From Patescibacteria group bacterium (lineage in GTDB: Bacteria; Patescibacteriota; Patescibacteriia; UBA11705; JABHMO01), in the NCBI GenBank assembly GCA_018818405.1, contig JAHIRY010000017.1, positions 71,563 through 111,843 on the forward strand: a stretch of DNA of 40,281 nt. Direction: 5' to 3'. The number at the start of each line of letters is the position of its first letter. The stretch's first letter is position 1. Made by a program: the position numbers and the translations under genes. The notes beneath the pieces were generated by a model that was given only the letters and a program-made list of their open reading frames with translations, did not search any database and was not told the DNA's origin. Shown piece after piece: positions 33,643 through 40,281 of the stretch.

Positions 33643-34018
33643 GTAAGGGGCTGATCCACGCATCAGCACTGCACAAATTAATTGTTCTTTTGCTCTTTCC
33701 ATCCAATTTTTTCAAATTTGGAAAAATTCACTCTTTTTTACTCCACTTTACCGGTCTGCGTCAACCAGACCTTCGAAGTCAAAAAAAACAAAAATAAAAA
33801 CGAACTAAACATGGGGAGCTTCACGGCTAACCCCAAAGAGGGGTAAAAACAGGCTTTGTTGACGGGCACACATTTCCCTAATTTTGTTCTTATAGATACT
33901 CATATTGCGGCAAAATAAAACTTCGCTTCAATACGAGTATCTATCAGAGCTTGCAGGGTTTGGCGCGAACTGGCCACATATTAATTTCAATTGGGCTCAT
34001 GATCGCGCCTTTTTTTTT
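33643..34018 (+). ncRNA. Candidate structured RNA (about 375 nt)
   Basis: A strong promoter precedes about 375 bases without a believable reading frame. Readable helices are GCTGAT/ATCAGC at the 5' end, GGTCTG/CAGACC (about 33751-33769), AACCCC/GGGGT, a perfect ATAGATACTC/GAGTATCTAT pair (33892-33901 with 33935-33944) and a closing terminator GGCGCGA/TCGCGCC (33962-34009) with nine T. The GGGGCTGAT start recalls tmRNA, but a matching 3' tRNA-like end is missing. Identity unknown; it might also be more than one transcript. Confidence 0.45.
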
Positions 34019-34075
34019 GGAAAAAAACAACGCATATTCGTCTCGCAAATTAAAATCAATTTCGGCGGATGCAAC

Positions 34076-34139
34076 GAGGCGGGTGCAACCCGCCTCTACA
34101 CATTTCGTTTATTTAGAACCAGGCGCAAGCATTGCGCCT
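34076..34139. repeat. Tandem REP-like GC-rich hairpins
   Basis: GAGGCGGG/CCCGCCTC (34076-34096) and AGGCGCAA/TTGCGCCT (34121-34139); each is followed by CTACA(C)ATTTC. Between them and dksA there is only AT-rich sequence with short TCGTCTCGC repeats. Confidence 0.6.
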
Positions 34140-34288
34140 CTACATTTCACCGATTGCTCGTCTCGCTCGTCTCGCTTTTAAAGGTTTTGTTGTTTTCAAT
34201 GAAAAATGTTATTATTAAAAAATCCTATACAGACGATATATATTATGCTATGCTTTTCTAAAGCAATCTTACTTTTTACTAAAACACT

Positions 34289-34657
34289 ATGACAAAAGAA
34301 GACATCCAAGCAATTAAAAACAAACTGCTTTCCGACAAAGAAAATCTTGAAATGGAATTGGCAAAAATCGCGACGAAAAATCCGCACAATAATGAAGATT
34401 ACAACGCAAAATTCGATGACTACGGTTCAGATGAATCGGACAGCAGTTCCGAAGTGGTCACCTTTGGACTGAATTTGTCGCTGGAAAAAACGCTGGAAAA
34501 AAGCCTGCAAGACGTGAATAAAGCGTTAAAAAGAATCGCGGATGGAGAATACGGCATTTGCAAATACTGCAAACAAGAAATAGAAGCGAAAAGACTTTTG
34601 GCGCGTCCCACTTCCAGCGCTTGCGTCACCTGTAAAACAAAATTAAAATCATTGTAA
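34289..34657 (+). CDS. DksA/TraR family zinc-finger protein
   Basis: The 122-residue protein has an N-terminal coiled coil, then GEYGICKYC and a C4 zinc finger (Cys91, Cys94, Cys112, Cys115). DksA-type proteins bind the RNA polymerase secondary channel and, in many bacteria, act with ppGpp. The acidic coiled-coil tip is not obviously the DxxDxA of true DksA (the DDYGSDESD segment lies where it would be). Its stop overlaps the lspA start by one base (TAATG). Confidence 0.9.
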   Translation: MTKEDIQAIKNKLLSDKENLEMELAKIATKNPHNNEDYNAKFDDYGSDESDSSSEVVTFGLNLSLEKTLEKSLQDVNKALKRIADGEYGICKYCKQEIEAKRLLARPTSSACVTCKTKLKSL

Positions 34658-35133
34658 TGAAAGCAAGACTTGCATTGATTGCTCTTTTCTGCGCGATTTC
34701 GGTTGTCATTGTCGATCAGCTGTCAAAATTTATTGTTATATCAAAAATCCCGCAAAACGGGATTTTTATTTTCCACCAAAATTTCCTTACTTTCAAACTG
34801 AATACATCATTCAACGCTGACATTGCCTTCAGCCTGCACATTCCGGCGATTCTTCTGGCATCCCTGCTCCTCGCCATTTTAGTTCTCCTTCTTTGGCTTA
34901 TCGTAAATTCAAACAAAATCAACGACTTATTTTCAACTGTTTTGTTTTCTCTCATTTTCGGCGGTGCGATCTCCAATATCATCGATCGGTTTCTTCACGG
35001 CGCTGTAATTGATTTTATTTCAATATCAATTTATAATTTTAACTGGGCGTTGTTCAATCCGGCTGATTTCTTCATCACGGCCGCCGCCATTATCTTAATA
35101 ATCAAATTGGCGCTAACAAGGAAAACAATATGA
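34657..35133 (+). CDS. lspA: Lipoprotein signal peptidase
   Basis: The 158-residue protein has four membrane helices and both catalytic aspartates of signal peptidase II: Asp119 in RFLHGAVIDF and Asp137 in FNPADFFI. It cuts lipoprotein signal peptides in the inner membrane. Its start overlaps the dksA-like stop and its stop overlaps the next gene by four bases (ATGA), so the three are translationally linked. Confidence 0.94.
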   Translation: MKARLALIALFCAISVVIVDQLSKFIVISKIPQNGIFIFHQNFLTFKLNTSFNADIAFSLHIPAILLASLLLAILVLLLWLIVNSNKINDLFSTVLFSLIFGGAISNIIDRFLHGAVIDFISISIYNFNWALFNPADFFITAAAIILIIKLALTRKTI

Positions 35134-35648
35134 AAAAAATACTGGCATTACTATTATTCTCATTTTTCTTTCTTCCGTTTATTCCCGCGCGCGCGGAATC
35201 AAAACCGATCAATGTTTACGTTTTCACGGAACAAGGCTGTTCTCATTGCGCAAATGTAAAATCTTATCTGCAGACATTGACCAGAGATGAATTTCCCGGA
35301 ATAAATGTAATTGAAAAAGATCTGAGAACCGATCCGGACGCTTACCAAGGTTATGTTGATTTTGCGACAGCCTACGGAATCATGAGCGCAACGGTTAGTG
35401 TTCCCATCACTTATGTCGGAGAAAAAGCGATTCAAGGCGATGTGCTGAGGGAAATCCACTCGGCGATCGCGCTCTGCGATTTGAAAGAATGCAAAGACCC
35501 GGCTCAAGTCGTAAAAGAATACTTTGCCAATAATTCCAACGCAAAACCGACGGTCGAGACTTCTTCAAATCAAGAACTTCTCGGCTATGTTATCATCGGA
35601 ATATTAATAATCGGCGGAATCGTCATTTTCCTCAACAAAAAATCATAA
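35130..35648 (+). CDS. Membrane-anchored thioredoxin-like protein
   Basis: The 172-residue protein has a signal peptide (about 1-22, ending PARAES), a thioredoxin/glutaredoxin-like domain with a CSHC redox pair (Cys37, Cys40) in FTEQGCSHC, and a C-terminal membrane helix (about 148-168) with a basic tail. Domain and C-terminal anchor together point to an extracytoplasmic thiol-disulphide role. The cis-proline region appears as VSVPITYVG. A Shine-Dalgarno AAGGA precedes the ATG. Confidence 0.85.
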   Translation: MKKILALLLFSFFFLPFIPARAESKPINVYVFTEQGCSHCANVKSYLQTLTRDEFPGINVIEKDLRTDPDAYQGYVDFATAYGIMSATVSVPITYVGEKAIQGDVLREIHSAIALCDLKECKDPAQVVKEYFANNSNAKPTVETSSNQELLGYVIIGILIIGGIVIFLNKKS

Positions 35649-35658
35649 ACAAACGAGA

Positions 35659-35681
35659 AAACCGCCCGACGGCGGTTTTTT
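35659..35681 (+). terminator. Terminator after the thioredoxin-like gene
   Basis: AAACCGCC/GGCGGTTT with a CGAC loop and a T run. Confidence 0.88.
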
Positions 35682-35718
35682 ATTTTCATTCGCTTCTGGT
35701 AAACTGTGGAATAATCCT

Positions 35719-37233
35719 ATGTTTGTAAAAATAAATTCTTGCGCCAATGTCGGACTGGATTGCGCGCTTGTCAATGTTGAAGCTGATATTTCCGAAAGAC
35801 AACAATCGGCTTTTATTATTGTCGGCTTGCCTGACATTGCCATTCAGGAAGCGCGCGAACGCGTTCGGTTCGCCATTGTAAACAGCGGATTTGATTTTCC
35901 TCGAGGAAAAGTGGCGGTAAATCTGGCTCCGGCTGATCTGAAAAAAGAAGGTCCGTCATACGATTTGCCGATCGCCATTTGCATTTTGCGGGCGACAAAT
36001 CAAATTACCGCCGATCTGAGCGATTCCATTTTCATCGGAGAATTGGCGCTGAACGGAGAAGTGCGGCCGATCAACGGAGTTTTGCCGATCGCCATTTTCG
36101 CCAAAGAAAAAGGAATTAAAAATTTATTCATCCCGTCTGAAAACGCGGCTGAGGCGGCGCTGATTTCCGATATAAATATTTTTCCGGTCGTTTCGTTCAA
36201 TCACATGATTCTTCATTTGCAGGGAATTCAAAAAATAACGCCCGAACCGCACAACATTCTCAGCCTCTCGCAACCGCAAACTTTTGAAACTGACATGGCG
36301 CATGTGCAGGGGCAGGAACACGCGAAAAGAGCATTGGAAATAGCGGCCGCCGGCGGACACAACATTCTTTTTTACGGACCGCCCGGTTCGGGAAAAACTC
36401 TGATGGCGAGAACAATGCCGACAATTCTGCCGCCAATGGAAACAGAGGAAATGCTGGAAATAACAAAAATCTATTCCATCGCAAATTTATTGACAAAGGA
36501 AAATCCGGTTATAATGCAAAGACCTTTTCGTTCTCCGCACCACACTTCATCCGGAGCGGCGCTAGTCGGCGGAGGAAAAATTCCCCGGCCCGGAGAAATC
36601 AGTTTAGCTCACCGCGGAGTTCTCTTTCTCGATGAATTTCCCGAATTCCCGCGCGCTGTCATAGAAAATCTGCGCCAACCGCTGGAAGACGGAATTATTT
36701 CCATTTCCCGCGCGCAAGGAACGTTGACTTTTCCGGCGCGATTTACTCTGATCGCCAGCCAAAATCCCTGCCCCTGCGGTTATTACAATGATCCGGAAAA
36801 AAATTGCGTTTGTTCCGCCGGCCAAATATTAAAATATCAGAAAAAAATCTCCGGCCCGATCATTGACCGAATTGATCTGCATGTTGACGTGCCGAGAATA
36901 AATTTTGAAAAAATGCAGGAAAACCGCGACAATGAATCTTCCGCGCAAATCAGACAACGAGTCATTGCCGCAAGGAAAATACAATGCGAACGGTTTTCAG
37001 ATTCAAATATCATTTACAATGGAGAAATGTCTCCGATCCAGATAAAACGATTTTGCGAGCTTGATGCAACTTCCATTGAACTCCTGAAATCAGCGGTAAA
37101 CCGATTGCATTTGTCAGCCAGATCATTTCATCGAATTTTAAAACTCGCCCGAACCATTGCCGATCTGTCCGGAAATGAAAACATCAATTCCAATAATATC
37201 GCCGAAGCGCTGCAATATCGGCCGAAAAATTAG
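35719..37233 (+). CDS. comM: ComM/YifB family Mg-chelatase-like AAA+ ATPase
   Basis: The 504-residue protein has the N-terminal ChlI-like/Lon-like domain (GLPDIAIQEARERVRFA), the AAA+ core with Walker A GPPGSGKT, Walker B VLFLDEFPEF, FRSPHHTSS and a cysteine-containing segment (NPCPCGYYNDPEKNCVCS), then the Mg-chelatase C-terminal domain. ComM is a hexameric helicase that extends branch migration during natural transformation, which suits an organism taking up DNA. The length is normal (about 505). Confidence 0.96.
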   Translation: MFVKINSCANVGLDCALVNVEADISERQQSAFIIVGLPDIAIQEARERVRFAIVNSGFDFPRGKVAVNLAPADLKKEGPSYDLPIAICILRATNQITADLSDSIFIGELALNGEVRPINGVLPIAIFAKEKGIKNLFIPSENAAEAALISDINIFPVVSFNHMILHLQGIQKITPEPHNILSLSQPQTFETDMAHVQGQEHAKRALEIAAAGGHNILFYGPPGSGKTLMARTMPTILPPMETEEMLEITKIYSIANLLTKENPVIMQRPFRSPHHTSSGAALVGGGKIPRPGEISLAHRGVLFLDEFPEFPRAVIENLRQPLEDGIISISRAQGTLTFPARFTLIASQNPCPCGYYNDPEKNCVCSAGQILKYQKKISGPIIDRIDLHVDVPRINFEKMQENRDNESSAQIRQRVIAARKIQCERFSDSNIIYNGEMSPIQIKRFCELDATSIELLKSAVNRLHLSARSFHRILKLARTIADLSGNENINSNNIAEALQYRPKN

Positions 37234-37239
37234 CAAAAA

Positions 37240-37266
37240 AAATTTCCGGAAACGGAAATTTTTTTA
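37240..37266 (+). terminator. Bidirectional terminator between comM and the M23 peptidase gene
   Basis: AAATTTCC/GGAAATTT with a 6-base loop, an A run on one side and a T run on the other; the genes converge here. Confidence 0.82.
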
Positions 37267-37273
37267 TTCTTTT

Positions 37274-38647
37274 TTATCTTATATAGGAAAGAGGATTCCT
37301 CAAAACTCCATTTTGAATAACTTCAAAATGCAAATGATTTCCGGTTGAGCGGCCGGTTGTTCCCATTGCCATGATTGTCTGACCCTTTACAACTGTCGCT
37401 CCTTTGCTGACATACAATTTGCTGGCATGCGCGTAGCGCGTTTTTATTCCATTTCCATGATTTATCAAAATATTATAACCATAACCCGAATTGCTCCAGC
37501 CGGAAAATTCAACTACGCCGTCATCTGAAGCGTAAACCGCTGTTCCCGACGGACCGGCAATATCCAATCCTCTGTGCGTAATTTTATAATATTGCGAAAT
37601 ATATCTCACTGCCGCCGGCCAATACATTTCTCCGCTAACAACATCCGCCGCCGGAGGAATAAATAATTTTGTGATGGAAGAAACCGCCGGCACAGTCGCA
37701 CCGCTTCTCGTCGCAACATAGGTCACTTGCTTTTTTCCGCCCGGAATCAAAAGAACTTGGCTGATCTGAATATCACTCGCATCCAAAAGATTGTTCGCCT
37801 TAATGATATCATTCGCGTCAACGCCGTATTTTTTTGAAATACCGCCAACCGTTTCACCGCGGACGATCTTGTGGGAAACACCGGAAACAGGTAATATTTC
37901 CAGAGAATCTCCCGGCCGGATCAAACTTCGCGAAGTCAGATTATTCTGCCACAATATCGTTTCAACGGAAACACCGAACTTTTGCGCGATAGCGGAAATC
38001 GTTTCTCCCGGAAGAACTTTATATTGAACAACTGAAATTCTTCTCTGCGATGCAACTTCCGGCATTTCATCAATGGAAATCGGCTGAAGAATATTCGGCT
38101 TCATAATCGCGGTTCCTCCCTGAGTGATACCGGACAATTGCGATAACAACTGTTCATCCGCCTCGGTATTTTCCGTTTCAAGCATTTTCTGAGTTTCAAC
38201 ATTGCCGGTTTTATCCAGATAACTGAAAATTTGATCCTGCCCGAGAACAACCTGCGTTTCTTCGCTTAATTCTTCGTATTCTTCTTTTGAAACAATCGCA
38301 TAAATTCCTGTTTTCTCACCGAAATTTTCATCTCTGATTTCCTGCGCGTTAATATTTCCGGAAAAAACAATCAATCCAATGATAACCAAGAATACATGAA
38401 CGAGATAGCTTTTATTCAATAAATAAAAAAGCTTGCTTCTGGCAGGCGCATAAACATTCAACACTTTATATTTTATTACGTAAAATAACTTATAAACCGG
38501 AAAAAAAACAAAACGAAAACCTCCGCTTCCCAGCTTTTGAAGAGGCTTGGCGGCAAACTTTGTCAGTCGCCAAAAAAAATCTCCACATTTTACGCCAAAT
38601 CTAATGAAAATGGCTAACGCCTTGATTAGATTTCTCTTTAAATTCAT
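37274..38647 (-). CDS. LysM-domain M23 family metallopeptidase
   Basis: The 457-residue protein has an N-terminal cytoplasmic region and a membrane segment (about residues 81-100), then two LysM peptidoglycan-binding domains (about 207-253 and 257-303) and a C-terminal M23 domain (about 355-455). The zinc ligands are visible as His358-x3-Asp362 and His438-x-His440 (HLHFEV). It should cut peptidoglycan cross-links outside the cell, or act as a cell-separation activator. It is convergent with comM. A TATAAT directly abuts the ATG, so the real transcription start is unclear. Confidence 0.93.
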   Translation of the reverse strand: MNLKRNLIKALAIFIRFGVKCGDFFWRLTKFAAKPLQKLGSGGFRFVFFPVYKLFYVIKYKVLNVYAPARSKLFYLLNKSYLVHVFLVIIGLIVFSGNINAQEIRDENFGEKTGIYAIVSKEEYEELSEETQVVLGQDQIFSYLDKTGNVETQKMLETENTEADEQLLSQLSGITQGGTAIMKPNILQPISIDEMPEVASQRRISVVQYKVLPGETISAIAQKFGVSVETILWQNNLTSRSLIRPGDSLEILPVSGVSHKIVRGETVGGISKKYGVDANDIIKANNLLDASDIQISQVLLIPGGKKQVTYVATRSGATVPAVSSITKLFIPPAADVVSGEMYWPAAVRYISQYYKITHRGLDIAGPSGTAVYASDDGVVEFSGWSNSGYGYNILINHGNGIKTRYAHASKLYVSKGATVVKGQTIMAMGTTGRSTGNHLHFEVIQNGVLRNPLSYIR

Positions 38648-38748
38648 ATTATAATGCTATCACAGCATAGCAAATTCGACATGATTCGTCAAAGGAAAAA
38701 CATGCTTTTCCCGTAAAATAAAACGAATTTGTCCATCAAGCCCATTTG

Positions 38749-38777
38749 TTGCATTTTCCAGAAAAATAAGCTAGAAT
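38749..38777 (+). promoter_or_regulatory. Promoter of nusB
   Basis: TTGCAT (38749), 17-base spacer, TAGAAT (38772). The expected 60-base leader to the ATG at 38846 contains no clear Shine-Dalgarno sequence. Confidence 0.5.
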
Positions 38778-38845
38778 TAATTGGATAAACTAATTATTTT
38801 TGTTCTTTTACCGGCCTGTCCGGGAAAAAAAGATCCTTTAAATTT

Positions 38846-39325
38846 ATGTCAAACAGACATCTGGCGCGAACAATATCACTTCAAACACTTTTTGAATGGG
38901 ATGTGAAAGGCAATGATCCACAGAAAATCGATGACATTATCAATTACAATTTCAAAGCCTTCGCTCCTGAATTCGATGATCATTCATTCACGGAAAAATT
39001 GGTAAAAGGAGTAATAAAAAATCTCGAGGAAATTGATACTTACATCAAAAAATTCGCGCCCGAATGGCCGATCGAGCAAATTACCACTGTGGATCGAAAC
39101 ATTCTCAGAATCGGAATTTTCGAATTGATCTTCGATCAAAATATTCCGGCAAAAGTCGCAATCAATGAAGCGATTGAAATCGGAAAAACCTTTGGCGGAG
39201 AATCATCCGGCAAATTTATCAATGGCGTGCTCGGTTCCATTTTCAAATCTTTCGGTCCGTTAAAAAAGACAGAAGACAAAGAAATGGGCAAACCGGAAGA
39301 AAAAAAACCGGACGAAGAAAAATAA
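38846..39325 (+). CDS. nusB: Transcription antitermination protein NusB
   Basis: The 159-residue helical protein has LQTLFEWD near the start, [14 protein letters not shown] and [27 protein letters not shown], the hallmark NusB segments. It works with S10 in rRNA antitermination. A lysine/glutamate/proline-rich tail (about residues 142-159) extends beyond the usual end. It precedes rnc by 70 bases. Confidence 0.95.
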   Translation: MSNRHLARTISLQTLFEWDVKGNDPQKIDDIINYNFKAFAPEFDDHSFTEKLVKGVIKNLEEIDTYIKKFAPEWPIEQITTVDRNILRIGIFELIFDQNIPAKVAINEAIEIGKTFGGESSGKFINGVLGSIFKSFGPLKKTEDKEMGKPEEKKPDEEK

Positions 39326-39395
39326 CCACGCAAAAAGCGGAGATTAGTAAACAATTCACCTGCTTGCTAATTTCTGTTTTCTGTTTTATCTTAAT

Positions 39396-40091
39396 ATGGA
39401 CAAAGATTTTAACGAGCTTGAAAAAAAGCTGAATATAAAATTCAATGACATTGAATTGTTGCGCCAAGCTTTCGTGCATCGGTCTTATCTGAATGAACAT
39501 CCGACATTTGAATTGCCGCACAACGAAAGATTGGAATTTTTGGGAGATGCTGTTTTGGAATTGGTTGTGACGGAAAACTTATACTTGAACTTTCCCAATC
39601 CGGAAGGCGATCTAACAAACTGGCGAGCCAGTCTGGTAAACAGTAAAATTCTTTCAAAAATCGCCGAAGATATCGGAATGGATGATTATCTGTTTCTGAG
39701 CAAGGGAGAATCAAAGGACACGGGAAAAGCAAGACAATACATTCTGGCAAATGCGATCGAAGCGCTGATCGGAGCGATTTATCTCGACAGCGGTTGGGAA
39801 TCCGCAAAATCTTTTATCAATCAATTCATCTTGTGCGAATTGGAACATATTCTGGAAAATAAATTATATATTGATCCGAAAAGTTCATTCCAGGAAGCGG
39901 CGCAAGAAAAAGAGGGCGCTACTCCGACATACAAAGTAATAAAAGAATTCGGACCTGATCATGCAAAAAGTTTTGTGGTTGGCGTTTATCTGAAAAATAA
40001 ATTGGTTGCCGAGGGCGAAGGATCCAGCAAACAAGAAGCGCAAGAAGATGCGGCAAGAAAAGGATTGGAATCGCACGATTGGGAATCATAA
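39396..40091 (+). CDS. rnc: Ribonuclease III
   Basis: The 231-residue protein has the catalytic RNase III domain with NERLEFLGDAVLELVVTE (the metal-binding acidic helix) and a second acidic site (NAIEALIGAIYLDSGW), then a C-terminal double-stranded RNA-binding domain (about 158-228, ending SSKQEAQEDAARKGLE). It cleaves double-stranded RNA, including rRNA precursors. It could act on the pnp leader stem at 29339. Confidence 0.97.
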   Translation: MDKDFNELEKKLNIKFNDIELLRQAFVHRSYLNEHPTFELPHNERLEFLGDAVLELVVTENLYLNFPNPEGDLTNWRASLVNSKILSKIAEDIGMDDYLFLSKGESKDTGKARQYILANAIEALIGAIYLDSGWESAKSFINQFILCELEHILENKLYIDPKSSFQEAAQEKEGATPTYKVIKEFGPDHAKSFVVGVYLKNKLVAEGEGSSKQEAQEDAARKGLESHDWES

Positions 40092-40107
40092 TAAAAGAAA
40101 AATTCAT

Positions 40108-40183
40108 GCAGCCGTGGCTTAATGGATAGAGCATCTGGCTTCGGACCAGAGGGTTGGGGGTTCGAGTCCCTCCGGCTGCACCA
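40108..40183 (+). tRNA. tRNA-Arg (anticodon TCG)
   Basis: The cloverleaf has acceptor GCAGCCG/CGGCTGC, D arm GCTT/GAGC, anticodon stem TCTGG/CCAGA around CTTCGGA with anticodon TCG, T arm GGTTCGAGTCC and an encoded CCA. It is the third tRNA-Arg in the window. Confidence 0.96.
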
Positions 40184-40281
40184 AAACGAAGATCTAAACT
40201 AAAGAGAGGGATGAGAAGCCTGTCCCGAACGAATCGCATGAGAGAGGGAAGTCCCTCCGGCTGCACCAAAACGAAGATCTA
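40165..40281. repeat. 32-bp direct repeat of the tRNA-Arg 3' end
   Basis: The 32 bases from AGTCCCTCCGG to CGAAGATCTA occur at 40165-40196 (tRNA 3' end plus flank) and again, identical, at 40250-40281. The spacing is 85 bases. It could be an attachment-site duplication, a remnant of a tandem tRNA copy, or an assembly effect, as the window ends exactly at the repeat. Confidence 0.75.

Noticed and set aside
33643-33690. tmRNA, because of the GGGGCTGAT start
   Set aside because: No pairing AGCTCCACCA 3' end, no T-arm sequence and no tag-like peptide ending in ALAA.
38642-38655. TATAAT directly in front of the M23 peptidase ATG as its promoter
   Set aside because: A start site would fall inside the coding region, and no -35 lies at a workable distance.
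39919-40269. Minus-strand frame of 116 codons across the tRNA-Arg gene
   Set aside because: It lies on the wrong strand over rnc and the tRNA; its GGTRTPNPLVRSQ-type peptide is a well-known artefact of reading tRNA genes backwards.

Overview
The window looks like an AT-rich, gene-dense bacterial chromosome segment, most likely from a candidate-phyla-radiation (Patescibacteria / Parcubacteria-like) genome. That assignment rests on overall style: short proteins, tight gene packing, few Shine-Dalgarno sites in front of core genes, and a translin-family gene. No marker inside the window proves it.

Layout. 1-1125 is the 3' part of an O-antigen-ligase-type membrane protein. 1187-9323 (minus) holds a CvpA-like gene, a beta-carbonic-anhydrase-like gene and a complete F-type ATP synthase operon (atpZ/I-B-E-F-H-A-G-D-C). 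9493-9830 is a stand-alone small gene. 9848-13293 (minus) carries rsmI, a Nudix gene, metG and tatD. 13312-14633 has no convincing gene but contains four successive promoter-terminator units on the plus strand; the last would make a GC-rich RNA of about 615 nt. 14634-17256 has an orphan DNA methyltransferase, an ITP/XTP pyrophosphatase and two orphan genes. 17254-21405 (minus) is an envelope-related cluster (uppP, a manC-like gene, dedA, mltG, translin). 21417-23805 has a PAP2-like gene, mutM and two broken transposase genes.

24127-33640 looks like a replication-origin neighbourhood. It has two perfect parS-like palindromes (TGTTCCACGTGGAACA), DnaA-box-like clusters at 24608-24647 and 33499-33548, and three copies of an imperfect 24-bp palindrome. 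Gene orientation changes from mostly minus (left) to mostly plus (right) around this region. Between the two clusters lie two tRNA-Arg genes with duplicated flanks, a methyltransferase, a nucleoside hydrolase, a Xer recombinase, rpsO and pnp.

33569-34288 is another gene-free stretch with a strong promoter, stable hairpins and REP-like palindromes. It is followed by a dksA-like gene, lspA, a thioredoxin-like gene, comM, a LysM/M23 peptidase (minus), nusB, rnc and a third tRNA-Arg whose 3' end is repeated as a 32-bp direct repeat at the window edge.

The best candidates for undescribed biology are the tandem short-transcript array at 13351-14590 and the repeated palindrome/DnaA-box module shared by 24.55-24.65 kb and 33.35-33.55 kb. 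No searches or folding programs were run: family calls come from motifs read by eye, and RNA helices from manual complementarity.
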